Origin: an uncultured bacterium | GTDB taxonomy: Bacteria; Planctomycetota; UBA8742; UBA2392 | Assembly: GCA_938014885.1 (NCBI GenBank) | Contig: CALLQI010000015.1 | Span: 136,530 to 200,529 of the forward strand | DNA length: 64,000 nt | Direction of reading: 5' to 3' | Notes under the pieces: model-generated | Told to the model about the DNA's origin: nothing | The model's database searches: none | The model's input: the letters and a program-made list of their open reading frames with translations, nothing else | Shown: in pieces, positions 20,219 through 29,301 of the stretch | How positions within the stretch are numbered: position 1 is the stretch's first letter | How the letters are laid out: every line of letters starts with the position of its first letter | Translations under genes and position numbers: made by a program

Positions 20219-20923
20219 CTACTCGTCGCTGTCGGGGGCTTCGGCTTCGACGGTGCTGACGTTTTCGTCGTCGGCGGTGGGGGCGGCGAGGTCGCCTTCG
20301 CTGGGCAGCTCAGAAAGTGAGCGCAGGCCAAAGGCGCGCAGGAACTCGGCGGTGGTGCCGTACAGCGCGGGGCTGCCCGGCTTGCTGGTGTCGCGCTCGG
20401 TCACTTTCACGAGGCCGCGATCCATCAGCGCGCGCACCAGGTGATCGCTGCCTGCGCCGCGAATGTTCTCAAGCTCGTTGCGGCCGATCGGCTGTTTGTA
20501 GGCGATGATCGCCAGGGCCTCAAGCGTCGCGGGCGAAAGCTTCTGGGCCTCGCGCTCACGCACCAGTTGGTTCAGCAGCGCGTCGTGCTCAGGCCGGGTG
20601 GTCAGCTGGTAGCCCGCGGCGAGGTTCTGCAGCGTGAAAGCCGAGCCGTGTTCGGAGTAGCGTCGCGTCAGCAGATCCAGCGCCTGCTTGACCGGGATGA
20701 CGCTGGTGATGCCCACCAGCTCAGACAGACGGCGGGCTGAAACGGGGCGACTGTGCACGAACAGCAGGGCCTCAAGCTTGGCTGCCAGCGCATCCTGCGG
20801 GATCGCGCCGGCCGCAATGATGTCGCCCGCGCTGGTGGCGTCGTCGGCACCGAAGTCCTCATCGGCAGGATTCGGCGCAGGATTCGGCGCGGGGTCTGGC
20901 TGGCTGGGTCGCGGCTCGGTCAT
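20219..20923 (-). CDS. scpB: Segregation and condensation protein B
   Basis: Kleisin partner of the SMC-ScpA condensin. 234 residues with the expected tandem winged helices: KLEALLFVHSRPVSARRLSEL, LTTRPEHDALL, LSPATLEALAIIAYKQPI and IRGAGSDHLVRALMDRGLV. Acidic tails at both ends are longer than usual. scpA is not in the window. It sits between two parvulin-like genes upstream and a hydrolase downstream, all on the same strand with short gaps. Confidence 0.93.
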   Translation of the reverse strand: MTEPRPSQPDPAPNPAPNPADEDFGADDATSAGDIIAAGAIPQDALAAKLEALLFVHSRPVSARRLSELVGITSVIPVKQALDLLTRRYSEHGSAFTLQNLAAGYQLTTRPEHDALLNQLVREREAQKLSPATLEALAIIAYKQPIGRNELENIRGAGSDHLVRALMDRGLVKVTERDTSKPGSPALYGTTAEFLRAFGLRSLSELPSEGDLAAPTADDENVSTVEAEAPDSDE

Positions 20924-20935
20924 CGTGTCGGGACG

Positions 20936-21916
20936 CTACTTCTGGTCAGCAATGCAGTCCAGCCCGGGCATGCGGCGCTCCCAGGCATAGCGCTCGGAAC
21001 TGGCCATGGCAAAGCGCCAGCGGTCAATGCGGCGCTGGTCGACGTTGGGCTTGGCCAGCAATTCCTCGCGCACGTCAAAGAAGGCGGCCTTGTTGGGGAC
21101 GTAGGTCGCGCGGCGCTGCAGCAACCACCAGCCATCGCCGACGGCGATCAGTTCACTGAACTGGTTTTCTTCCAGTTTCCAGAAAGCCTCATCTACCACA
21201 CGCTCAAGTGAACCGTCGTTGGGATAGACCGTGCCGATGAAACCCTTCTTGTCCGCCGAATGCTTGTCTTCGCTGTGCTTGGGCGCAAGGCTTGTGATGT
21301 CAGCCCCGGCCACCAGTTGCTTGCGGACTTCCTCCAGCGTGGTCTTGCTTTGCATGTAGATGCCGAAGCAGTCCGAGCGCACGGTGGCCATTTCCCAGTA
21401 ACCGATCACCATGCGCTGCAGCAAGCGATTGCGCGCCAGGTCTTCGGCCATTTTCAGGAACTCGGGTTCCGTCATGTCAAAGGCCAGGCGCAGGAACTCT
21501 GTCCAGGTGTAGCCCTTCTCAGGCAGGCCGCGGCTTTTTTGGTGGTCGGCCAGTTCCTTGTTGGTGCGTTTGAAGCGAGCGTCCACGTCGGCGATGATGG
21601 CTTCGCGTTCCAACGTGATTTCGCGCAGCTTCGGGCGGGCCTCAAGGCGCTCGGCCTCAAGTTCCAGCAGGCGTTCCGCCACGATGCTGTCGAGCGCCGT
21701 GTTGCTGTTGCGGCGCTGAGGTGGCAGGGTCTTTTCATACTTCATCAGGCGTTCAATGAACTGCTCAGCCGTGACGATGCTTTGGCCGACGCGGGCGACC
21801 TGATTTACCTCAAGTGTGCGTTCGGTCTTCGTGTCGGTCCCCTGGGCACCGACAGCGTATCCGGCCGCACCCGCGGTGATGGCGCACAGTCCGATGGCAA
21901 GGATCGTGTTTCGCAT
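20936..21916 (-). CDS. Exported parvulin-like protein (degenerate)
   Basis: 326 residues with an N-terminal signal sequence ending near GYAVGAQG. It has a SurA-like helical N-domain followed by a parvulin-like segment (~210-290) in which the usual core is recognisable only loosely (FSELIAVGDGWWLLQRR). It shares the 'LEVNQVARVGQSIVTAEQFIER' opening and the C-terminal MPGLDC phrase with the neighbouring parvulin, so the two are tandem paralogues. Weak conservation of the PPIase core suggests a chaperone role. A single Cys sits in the C-terminal MPGLDC motif. Confidence 0.75.
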   Translation of the reverse strand: MRNTILAIGLCAITAGAAGYAVGAQGTDTKTERTLEVNQVARVGQSIVTAEQFIERLMKYEKTLPPQRRNSNTALDSIVAERLLELEAERLEARPKLREITLEREAIIADVDARFKRTNKELADHQKSRGLPEKGYTWTEFLRLAFDMTEPEFLKMAEDLARNRLLQRMVIGYWEMATVRSDCFGIYMQSKTTLEEVRKQLVAGADITSLAPKHSEDKHSADKKGFIGTVYPNDGSLERVVDEAFWKLEENQFSELIAVGDGWWLLQRRATYVPNKAAFFDVREELLAKPNVDQRRIDRWRFAMASSERYAWERRMPGLDCIADQK

Positions 21917-21931
21917 GATGTTTTCCGTTGG

Positions 21932-22909
21932 CTACTTGATGGGCTGGTCCGGCTTGCAGTCGTAGCCGGGCAGGCGGCGCTGCACCGGGTACTTTTGCGT
22001 GTTGAATACCCAGCGCACCCAGCGGTTGAAGTTTTCTTCGGCGACGTCGGGCGACTTCATCAACTCGCCGCGCATTTCATCCAGCGACTTCTTGGCCGGG
22101 GTGTAGGTGCGGTTGCGCTTGAAAATGTGATAGCCGTAGCTGGTCTTCACAGGCTCAGAATACTCGCCGTCCTTCAGCGACCAGATAGCGTCTTCAGCTT
22201 CCTTGACCAGCGTGCCGTCATTCCGGAACAGCCGCGGCAACAGGCCCTTGGTGACTCCGGCCGACGGGTCTTCGCTGCGCGAGACCGCCAGGTCTTCGAA
22301 CTTTTCGTGCAGCTTGTTGGCAGGGGTCTCTTTCAGGCGGCGGTGCAGGTCTTTGGCGTCGGCAAGTTGCGTCACCAGTATGTGCGAGGCCTCAACACTG
22401 TCTTCGGTCTTTTCGAAATGCGTGACCAGCAGTCGCTTCAGCAGGATCACCCGCGCGCGGTCGCGCACGTAGGACTCGAATTCGTCTTTCTTCAGGTTCT
22501 GCTGCTTCAGCCATTCCTCATAAGGAAGCATGCCGCCGGTGTCTTCGTGGATGCGCTGCTTGATCAGGTCAAGCTGCTGCGTGGTCACGAGGTTCTGTTC
22601 TTCGGCGGCGATCGTCAGTTTCTGGCGCCCGGCCTCGAGGTCGAGCAGCGATGTGTCGCGCAGATAGGTCAGCGAACTGACCAGCACGCGCTGCCTTTCG
22701 GGCATCACGCTTTCCTGGTCCCAGATGCGGGCGATCAGCTGCTCGGCAGTGATGACTTTGTCACCAATGCGCATGACCTGGTTGGGCTGCAGGGTGTTCT
22801 TTGCCCCCTGGTTGGGTGTGTCCTGGGCACCGGCGCCGTAACCGAACGCGAGGCCGACACCAAGCAATGCCACAGCGGCCGCAATCTGCAAGGCGGCTTT
22901 GGAAGCCAT
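21932..22909 (-). CDS. Exported parvulin-type peptidylprolyl isomerase
   Basis: Start ATG 22909 has GGAGG 7 nt upstream and gives a clean signal peptide (LQIAAAVALLGVGLAFGYGAGA); the upstream in-frame ATG at 22948 is disfavoured. The N-domain is helical like SurA/PrsA, and the PPIase domain near 185-290 is clear: EASHILV, FEDLAVSRSED, and SEPVKTSYGYHIFKR. The C-terminus ends in a PGYDC phrase like its paralogue. Probably folds secreted or outer-membrane proteins in the periplasm. Heads the cluster with its paralogue, scpB and the hydrolase, all on the minus strand. Confidence 0.85.
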   Translation of the reverse strand: MASKAALQIAAAVALLGVGLAFGYGAGAQDTPNQGAKNTLQPNQVMRIGDKVITAEQLIARIWDQESVMPERQRVLVSSLTYLRDTSLLDLEAGRQKLTIAAEEQNLVTTQQLDLIKQRIHEDTGGMLPYEEWLKQQNLKKDEFESYVRDRARVILLKRLLVTHFEKTEDSVEASHILVTQLADAKDLHRRLKETPANKLHEKFEDLAVSRSEDPSAGVTKGLLPRLFRNDGTLVKEAEDAIWSLKDGEYSEPVKTSYGYHIFKRNRTYTPAKKSLDEMRGELMKSPDVAEENFNRWVRWVFNTQKYPVQRRLPGYDCKPDQPIK

Positions 22910-22956
22910 GAAAAGTCCTCCGAGGGGAAAAGCGGGGCCCGAGGCCATGCTAACGG

Positions 22957-23095
22957 TTGAGTCCGGGGGTGCCAGTGCTGGTGACCCGTGTTTCGGGTGT
23001 CGTGCTTCGCGCGCTTAGGAAGCACGAAGCAAAAGGCACCGACGCAAGACACGGCACCCGGGACTCAGGACAGGGGACGCACGCCCCGTGCAATT
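22957..23095. repeat. Intergenic word-repeat hairpin (GTGCTTCG / CGGGTGT family)
   Basis: The gap between the parvulin gene and the 23161 gene holds an imperfect long inverted repeat. TGAGTCC (22958-22964) mirrors GGACTCA (23061-23067), GGGTGCC mirrors GGCACCC, and an inner stem GTGCTTC/GAAGCAC (23002-23008/23019-23025) closes it. The arms are built from degenerate repeats of short words. No ORF is supported. Confidence 0.7.
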
Positions 23096-23160
23096 AATGC
23101 AAACTATGCACTTGAGTGTGCCCAGTGCCACAATACCCTCTGGCCTTTCTGTGGGGACGC

Positions 23161-23520
23161 ATGATCCGCTTCCAGTACCGCATGCCGGACGATGCCGACG
23201 GGCCGTTGCGCCAGTTCTCAATTGAGGGCGACAACACCCGCGGCTATGTGCTGCTGGCCTGGGGCGATAAACCGCCGATCGAAGAAGAAGACCCCACCTT
23301 CGTGCAACTGTGGTTTGAGACGCTGGGCGAGGCCCTTTCGCATTGCGTCAACGACTACGGCATCATGAAAGACAGCTGGCACGCGCCCACGGCCGCCCTG
23401 CCGCAGACCAACTTCAGCAGGCCCGATCGCGGCCGCCGCAACCGCGAAAGCAACCTGCTGAACCCGAGCGCCCGCACCGAGCCCGCGCCGCCCCCGGACA
23501 CCAAGGCGGAAGACGAGTAA
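23161..23520 (+). CDS. Small uncharacterised protein
   Basis: 119 residues from ATG 23161, which follows a GGGGAC Shine-Dalgarno-like stretch; an earlier GTG at 23116 adds a non-conserved-looking leader. The first ~75 residues look folded (MIRFQYRMPDDADG, GYVLLAWGD, FVQLWFETLGEALSH), and the rest is Arg/Pro-rich and probably disordered. I do not recognise the family. Codon usage matches neighbouring genes. Confidence 0.65.
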   Translation: MIRFQYRMPDDADGPLRQFSIEGDNTRGYVLLAWGDKPPIEEEDPTFVQLWFETLGEALSHCVNDYGIMKDSWHAPTAALPQTNFSRPDRGRRNRESNLLNPSARTEPAPPPDTKAEDE

Positions 23521-23569
23521 CCGGCGCCCGGTACTCGCAACCGTCAATGTCGCCGTTATCTTCCGGGCC

Positions 23570-24259
23570 ATGGTTCACACCTTTGCCAACCCGTGGATTC
23601 TGACCCTCCACCTGATCGCGCTCTTGATCTGGCTGGGGCACATGCTGGTACTTTCGCGCCTTGCCGGGCACCAGGCCGTGGAAGGAAACCCGTCGGTGCT
23701 GGCGTTCCTGCGGCGTTCATGGCTGCGCGGCAGCATGCCGGCCTTGTTTGCGGTATTGGTGACGGGCCTGCTGATGTTGCACGGCGTGGGCAGTGCCAGC
23801 CTGGCGACGCCCGGCGACGCGCTGTACCACTACTTCAAGCCCAAGCTGCCTGATGGCTCAGTCAAGTTCTGGTACGTGACATTCCACGTGAAGCTGGTTT
23901 CGTTCACGCTGCTGCTGCTTGGCGACGTGTGGCTGGGCATGCGCATCCGCGGCATGGTCAAGGGCAACGCGCCGGGCAAAGGCATCGCCTTCGCCGTCTG
24001 GATGGCTGTGTGCTGGGCCGTGCTGGGGATGGTGGTGCCGACCCTGCTGCTGAGCTGGCTGCACGTGCCTTCATTCCGGCTGATTGGCTACGGCTTCATG
24101 GCCGTGGCCGCAGCGGCTGCCTTCTTTGGCGCGCGCAAGGCCGTGGCCAGTGGCGGCCGCGCGCCCTTTGTGGCCATGGACGCGACAACCGGCGCGCTGG
24201 TGGCGCTGGTCATCAGCCTGGTCGTCGCCAAGCCTCTGGCCATGGGCTGGCCAACCTGA
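23570..24259 (+). CDS. Polytopic membrane protein, CopD/HemJ-like
   Basis: 229 residues with about six hydrophobic segments. An N-terminal ILTLHLIALLIWLGHML helix and the KFWYVTFHVKLVSFTLLLLGDVW segment carry membrane-embedded His residues placed like those in CopD/HemJ (UPF0093) proteins. HemJ oxidises protoporphyrinogen and CopD imports copper; which applies, if either, cannot be decided. A TATCTT hexamer lies 7 nt before the ATG, so the mRNA may be leaderless. It precedes the site-2 protease gene. Confidence 0.6.
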   Translation: MVHTFANPWILTLHLIALLIWLGHMLVLSRLAGHQAVEGNPSVLAFLRRSWLRGSMPALFAVLVTGLLMLHGVGSASLATPGDALYHYFKPKLPDGSVKFWYVTFHVKLVSFTLLLLGDVWLGMRIRGMVKGNAPGKGIAFAVWMAVCWAVLGMVVPTLLLSWLHVPSFRLIGYGFMAVAAAAAFFGARKAVASGGRAPFVAMDATTGALVALVISLVVAKPLAMGWPT

Positions 24260-24289
24260 TCGCGGCCTTTCCATGCCCATCATGCGCGG

Positions 24290-24295
24290 TACGAT
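24290..24295 (+). promoter_or_regulatory. -10 box (TACGAT) for a leaderless site-2 protease mRNA
   Basis: TACGAT lies exactly 6 nt before ATG 24302, the same spacing as at 11511 and 47425. The -35 region (TTTCCA at 24268-24273) is weak. Confidence 0.45.
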
Positions 24296-24301
24296 AGCCG
24301 C

Positions 24302-26356
24302 ATGACGATACTGTACATGTTGCAGGTGTTGCTCGGTTTCGGCTTCGTGATCGCAATTCACGAGGCCGGCCACTTCTTTGCGGCCAAGCGCGTGGGCATC
24401 AAGTGCCCGGCATTCAGCATCGGCTTCCCGATGCCGATCTGGACGCCCAAAGGCTGGAAGGCCTACAACATCTTCCGCTACAAGTGGCGCGGCACCGAGT
24501 ACCGCCTGGGCTGGATTCCGTTTGGCGGCTACGTGCAGATGCAGGGCCAGGCCGATAACCCGGCTGCTCTGGATGAAGCCAGCAAAGACGACAAAGGCGA
24601 TTACCGCAACAAAAGTTACTGGCAAAAGACGCAGGTGCTGCTGGGCGGCGTGACTATGAATGCGATCACGGCCGTGATCGGCTTCATCATCGCGTTCCAG
24701 GTCGGCGTCACGTTCATTGAGCCCACCGTGGGCTTGGTGGACCCGCGCAGCCAGACCTGGGTGGACAATGAAATCCAGGTCGGCGACAAGATCCTAACGG
24801 TGAACGGCCGCGACGTCGTCGACTTTGAAGACGTGGTCTACGCCGGCATTTTCGATGGCGGCGACACTATCCTGCTCGAAGTCGCGAGCCCGATGCTCGA
24901 TGGCGCAGGCAACCCGGTCCTCGACGGCGAAGGCGAGCCGCGCTACCAGCCCTCACGGAAAGTCACGGTCAAACTGGACGAAGACAAGGTGTTCGGCCTG
25001 AAGTTACCCGCGATCAAGGCCAAGCACCGCGTGATCCTGACCGGCGAAGAAGCGGAACGCTTCCCCGAAAGCCTCGGCGACGACCGCCCTGAAGACGGCG
25101 ACGAGATCGTCAGCGTCAACGGCCGCCCGGTCCGCAACGCCGAAGACGCGCAAGGCTTCATTGAAACCAGCAACGGCCCCGTCGTGCTGGGCCTGCGCCG
25201 TGGCTTTGATGAGGACGCGCGCAAATGGACTGTCACCTATGAACCGCGCCGCAAATTCTGGAGTGCGAACTCAGCCTACGTTGCGGGCATCGCGCTTGCA
25301 CCCACACCGTACGTGGATCGCGTGCGTAAGGGCGGCCCCGGCGAGAAAGCCGGCCTGAAGCCCGGCGACAAACTGGTTGCCGTCAAAGGTCCCAACGGCG
25401 AAACACCGGTGCTCAGCGTCGGTGACCTGAACCGCCTGGTTGATGCGGCCGGGAGCGGCAGCATGACCCTCGTGATCGAACGCGCCGGTTCGCGTCAGGA
25501 AATCGTTGCGAATCCGGAAGAGCGCGAGTCGCGCCCCGGGCGCTACCAGCTGGGCCTTTCCATTCTGCCCTTTGCCCCGGACGGCCTGACCGACGCGCAG
25601 ATCACCGAGAAACACGCTGAGCTGGCCCGCAGCGTGGTCGCGTACAGCGTGCGGCCGGGCAGCGAGGCCGAGAAAAAGGGTCTGCGCGCGGGCGACAAGA
25701 TCGTCGGCGTGAAGGTGGGGGGCGAGGCCAAGACTAACCCTGATACCGGCGCCTTTGACCGCCTGGCCTTCGACCTGGGCATGAAAGAAGCCTCCGACAT
25801 GGAAGGCGGCACCGGCGAAATCACGCTGGAAGTGCAGCGCGACTCGGGACTCGAAACCATCGTGCTGAAGCCTGACGCCACCGGGCCGGATTCCGGCGCG
25901 TACCTGCTGCTCGCCACGGCTGAGCAGCGCAGCAAGCCCGTCACCTACGGGCTGGTGGAATCCGTGAAGCAGGGCTTCTACCACAGCAAGAAGGTCGGCT
26001 ACAAAATCATCATGACCCTGGGTGCACTGTTCACCGGCCGCGTGAAGATCTGGCACCTCGGTGGCCCCGTGGTGATCGCCAAGCGCAGTTACAGCCTGGC
26101 GCAGTGGGGGGCGGGTACGCTGCTGTTCTTCCTCGCGTTCATAAGCGTGAACCTGGCGATTGTGAACCTGCTGCCGATTCCGTCGCTCGACGGCGGGCAA
26201 TGGTTGATCGTTTCGATTGAGGCCATCCGCGGGAAACCGATACCGGAAAAAGCCATGCGCTGGGTCAGCTATCCCAGTGTGTTTTTCATGATCGGCCTGA
26301 TGCTGTTCGTGCTCGCGAACGACCTGTTAACCGTGTTCTGGCGAAAATGGGTGTGA
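24302..26356 (+). CDS. rseP: Site-2 membrane metalloprotease (RseP/M50 family) with four PDZ-like segments
   Basis: Intramembrane zinc protease of the RseP family, which cleaves anti-sigma factors and other membrane proteins. The zinc motif HEAGH is at residues 20-24 in the first membrane helix, and the third ligand motif LDGG is at 629-632 in a C-terminal helix. The 684-residue length exceeds the ~450 of E. coli RseP because the periplasmic insert carries about four PDZ-like units (cores near DKILTVNGRDV, DEIVSVNGRPV, DKLVAVKGPNG and DKIVGVKVGG). No anti-sigma factor gene is adjacent. Downstream genes run on the same strand. Confidence 0.9.
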   Translation: MTILYMLQVLLGFGFVIAIHEAGHFFAAKRVGIKCPAFSIGFPMPIWTPKGWKAYNIFRYKWRGTEYRLGWIPFGGYVQMQGQADNPAALDEASKDDKGDYRNKSYWQKTQVLLGGVTMNAITAVIGFIIAFQVGVTFIEPTVGLVDPRSQTWVDNEIQVGDKILTVNGRDVVDFEDVVYAGIFDGGDTILLEVASPMLDGAGNPVLDGEGEPRYQPSRKVTVKLDEDKVFGLKLPAIKAKHRVILTGEEAERFPESLGDDRPEDGDEIVSVNGRPVRNAEDAQGFIETSNGPVVLGLRRGFDEDARKWTVTYEPRRKFWSANSAYVAGIALAPTPYVDRVRKGGPGEKAGLKPGDKLVAVKGPNGETPVLSVGDLNRLVDAAGSGSMTLVIERAGSRQEIVANPEERESRPGRYQLGLSILPFAPDGLTDAQITEKHAELARSVVAYSVRPGSEAEKKGLRAGDKIVGVKVGGEAKTNPDTGAFDRLAFDLGMKEASDMEGGTGEITLEVQRDSGLETIVLKPDATGPDSGAYLLLATAEQRSKPVTYGLVESVKQGFYHSKKVGYKIIMTLGALFTGRVKIWHLGGPVVIAKRSYSLAQWGAGTLLFFLAFISVNLAIVNLLPIPSLDGGQWLIVSIEAIRGKPIPEKAMRWVSYPSVFFMIGLMLFVLANDLLTVFWRKWV

Positions 26357-26446
26357 CGTCGTTGGGCCCACGCCCGCGACGCTGGCCGGGGTTTTACTGC
26401 CGGCCCGTGGCTGCTGAATCGCTGACCCGACCCGGACTGCCGACCG

Positions 26447-28444
26447 ATGCCTGAGCCCGCGCCCACGCCACCTACACCTCCGCCCAAGCCCGCATTCAAA
26501 CCGCCCATGGCGCAGCGCCGGGGTGGCATCTGGTCGGTACTGGGTGTGCTGCTGGTGGGCGCGATTGCCATCGTGGCCTACCAGAAGTACTTCACCAAAC
26601 CGGCCGAGCCTGAACCCGCGCCGAAAGGCAACGCGCCCAAGCATCTGATACTCATCAGCATCGACACCCTTCGCGCCGACCACCTTGGCGCCTACGGTTA
26701 CAAGCGGCCGATTTCGCCCACCATCGACGCCATTGCCGCTGAAGGCGCGGTAGTCGAGCGCCACTACACCTGCTACCCGCTTACTCTGCCCGCGCATCTG
26801 ACCCAGTTCACTGGCGTCAGCACCCTCGGCCACCGCGTGCGCGACAACCTGCACCATCGCCTGCCTGACGAATTGCGCACGCTGGCGGAATCACTCAAGG
26901 CCGGCGGGCTCAGCACCGGGGCCTTTGTCAGCGCGCATACCATGAAGGCCGGCAGCGGCCTTGAGCGCGGCTTTGACGTGTACGACGATTCCACCGTGCG
27001 CGAGTTGCAGGCGGGCAAGCTCACCATCAGCGAACGCAAGGCCGCCGAAACGTTGAATCTGGCCGGCGACTGGGTGGCCGGGCGCGGCAGCGACAGCTTC
27101 TTCTGCTTCGTACACCTGTTTGACCCGCACGCGCCCTATCTCACGCACAATGACCTTGGCCTGGACCTGCCCGCTGACAACACCGGCCGCTACGACGGCG
27201 AAATCGCGTACACCGACCGTGAACTGGGCAAGTTCTTCAAGCGCCTGAAGGACATCGGCGTATACGAAGACGCGCTGATCGTGATCACCGCCGATCACGG
27301 CGAAGGCCTGGGCGAACATGGCGAACTCACCCACGGCTTCTACGTGTACGACACCACCACGCACATCCCGCTGATCCTGCGCGGCCGCGGCATCAAGCCC
27401 GGTACCCGCGTACCCGGCATCACCCGCAACTATGACCTTGCACCGACGCTGCTTGAGCTGATGGGTGCCAAGGACGAAGCACTCACCAAGCAGTTTCACG
27501 GCGTCAGCCTGCTGCCGATGCTGACGGACCCGGCGTCTGATCTCGGCCTCACGGCGTTCATGGAAAGCCAGTACGCCTGGCTGAACGCGAACTGGGCCAA
27601 GCTGCGTGCGCTTCGCACGAAAGACGGGCTGGCACAGTTCAGCGGCGACCGCGCAGAGTTGGTCGACGGCACCGGCCAGACACAAGACGCAACTGCCAAA
27701 CGCGGCGAAGACCTCGTCAGCGCGCGCACTGAAATCACTCGCCTGATGAACGCGTGGGTGCCGCCGCGCAAGGGTACGCTGCAAGTGCGTGAGCCCGTGG
27801 TCGGCACGCCCTACTACGGCGAGGCTGCCGTGGCCCAAAGCTTCGAGCCCGAAAGCATCAACGACACGCACGACCTGCCATCCACGCTGGCGATGAAAGA
27901 AGTGCTGCGCGCCTACCAGGAAGCTGAGCTTGCCTATGACGAACAGCGTTTCGAGACCTGTCAGGACCGCCTGCGTACGCTGATTGCGGGCCAGCCCGAT
28001 TTCGTGATGGCGCACCGCCTGCTCGCCGCCGTGAACCAGGCGCTGGTGCGCAACGAATGGCGCAGTCGCACCCGTGCCGACGTCATGGCCCTGACCCGCG
28101 AGGCCGCAGCCAGCCTGCAAGTGGTAGCACAGATCGCCACCGGGCAGAACCAGCCCGAGGCCGCCCTGGGCGCCCGGCGCAACCTGCTGCTGCTGGCGGT
28201 GTGGCTGGGCGACGCGGAACTGATGAAGGCTGGCGCGTCCGCCGACGACCCGCGCAGCGCCTGGCTGTCGCTTCTGGGCGAGTATCGCGAAGCTTCGAAT
28301 GAGGCCCGTGCTGAAGTGGCACTGCGCGCCGACGCCATCGACCTCGCCAAAGCCTTCGACGCCGAAAGCGCAAAGTACTGGGCGCAGGTTCGCGAGGCCA
28401 TGAAGCGCGGCGAAGACCTGAAGCTCGCGCCCTGGGAGCAATAA
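26447..28444 (+). CDS. Membrane-anchored sulfatase-superfamily protein with Thr at the nucleophile position
   Basis: After a Pro-rich start and one membrane helix (~28-45), the alkaline phosphatase/sulfatase fold begins with LISIDTLRADHLG (metal ligand D73) and continues to ITADHGEGLGEHG. The site that is C/S-x-P-x-R in formylglycine sulfatases reads T-L-P-A-H at 113-117, so it is not a formylglycine substrate; Thr113 is the likely nucleophile, as in LtaS-type phosphotransferases. The last ~200 residues are helical and TPR-like. Substrate unknown. It lies between the site-2 protease and a TIM-barrel gene, 6 nt before the latter. Confidence 0.85.
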   Translation: MPEPAPTPPTPPPKPAFKPPMAQRRGGIWSVLGVLLVGAIAIVAYQKYFTKPAEPEPAPKGNAPKHLILISIDTLRADHLGAYGYKRPISPTIDAIAAEGAVVERHYTCYPLTLPAHLTQFTGVSTLGHRVRDNLHHRLPDELRTLAESLKAGGLSTGAFVSAHTMKAGSGLERGFDVYDDSTVRELQAGKLTISERKAAETLNLAGDWVAGRGSDSFFCFVHLFDPHAPYLTHNDLGLDLPADNTGRYDGEIAYTDRELGKFFKRLKDIGVYEDALIVITADHGEGLGEHGELTHGFYVYDTTTHIPLILRGRGIKPGTRVPGITRNYDLAPTLLELMGAKDEALTKQFHGVSLLPMLTDPASDLGLTAFMESQYAWLNANWAKLRALRTKDGLAQFSGDRAELVDGTGQTQDATAKRGEDLVSARTEITRLMNAWVPPRKGTLQVREPVVGTPYYGEAAVAQSFEPESINDTHDLPSTLAMKEVLRAYQEAELAYDEQRFETCQDRLRTLIAGQPDFVMAHRLLAAVNQALVRNEWRSRTRADVMALTREAAASLQVVAQIATGQNQPEAALGARRNLLLLAVWLGDAELMKAGASADDPRSAWLSLLGEYREASNEARAEVALRADAIDLAKAFDAESAKYWAQVREAMKRGEDLKLAPWEQ

Positions 28445-28450
28445 CGCCCC

Positions 28451-29278
28451 ATGGAACTCGGCTACAACACCAACGGTTTTGCGCATCACAGGCTGGAAGA
28501 CGCGATCGAGATCATCGCCAAACTCGGCTACGGCTGCGTCGCGATCACGCTGGATACGCACCACCTGAACCCGTTCACCGCCGACGCCGCCGAGATCACC
28601 CGCATCGCGCGGTTGCTCGACCGCCACGGCTTGAGCTGCGTGATCGAGACCGGCTCGCGCTATCTGCTGGACCCATGGCGCAAGCACCGCCCCACACTGC
28701 TCGACGACGATTGCGACAGCCGCGTGCATTTCCTGTACCGCGCGGCCGAGATCGCCGAAGACCTGCGCGCCTGGGCCGTCAGCTACTGGTCCGGTGCGAG
28801 GCCGGAAAACTGGGCCGGCAACGATGCCGAGTTGTACGATCGTCTGGCCATGCACGTTGAGCGCATTGAGGCCAAATGCCGCGACCACGGTACCCGCGCC
28901 GCCTTCGAGCCCGAGCCCGGCATGTTGATCGAAAGCATGGCCGACTATGACCGGCTCGCCGCGATTCTTGGATTCCAGCCCGGCCTGACGCTCGACATCG
29001 GTCACTTGGAGTGCGTCGAGCCTGAGCCAGAAGAGGTCTATCTCGCGCGCTACAAGGACGTCCTGTACAATCTGCAGCTTGACGACATGCTTCCGGGGCG
29101 GCATCGGCACCTCTCGTTTGGCGAGGGCAGCGTGGACTTTGCGCGCGTGTTTGCCACCCTGCACGAGATTGACTATCGTGGCCCCGCGTGTGTCGAACTG
29201 GGGGAATCCAGCCGCACGGCGGTCGAAACTGCCGCGCGGTCGAAACAGTTTCTGGATTCCATGACAGGTGCGAAGTAG
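28451..29278 (+). CDS. Sugar phosphate isomerase/epimerase-like TIM-barrel protein
   Basis: 275 residues of the xylose-isomerase-like/AP endonuclease 2 barrel: MELGYNTNGF opening, IAKLGYGCVAITLD, AAFEPEPGMLI, LTLDIGHLE (metal-binding Asp/His) and HLSFGEGSVDF. Glu in FEPEPG, Asp-His in DIGH and Glu in VELGES are the likely divalent-metal ligands. The reaction is not determined. Follows the sulfatase gene after 6 nt, which suggests a shared carbohydrate or lipid-head-group task. Confidence 0.8.
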   Translation: MELGYNTNGFAHHRLEDAIEIIAKLGYGCVAITLDTHHLNPFTADAAEITRIARLLDRHGLSCVIETGSRYLLDPWRKHRPTLLDDDCDSRVHFLYRAAEIAEDLRAWAVSYWSGARPENWAGNDAELYDRLAMHVERIEAKCRDHGTRAAFEPEPGMLIESMADYDRLAAILGFQPGLTLDIGHLECVEPEPEEVYLARYKDVLYNLQLDDMLPGRHRHLSFGEGSVDFARVFATLHEIDYRGPACVELGESSRTAVETAARSKQFLDSMTGAK

Positions 29279-29301
29279 ACACACATCGCGAGCCCGCAGC
29301 C

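Noticed and set aside
26891..29284. 797-residue minus-strand ORF opposite the sulfatase and TIM-barrel genes
   Set aside because: Antisense shadow; the plus-strand products carry clear family motifs and it spans two genes.
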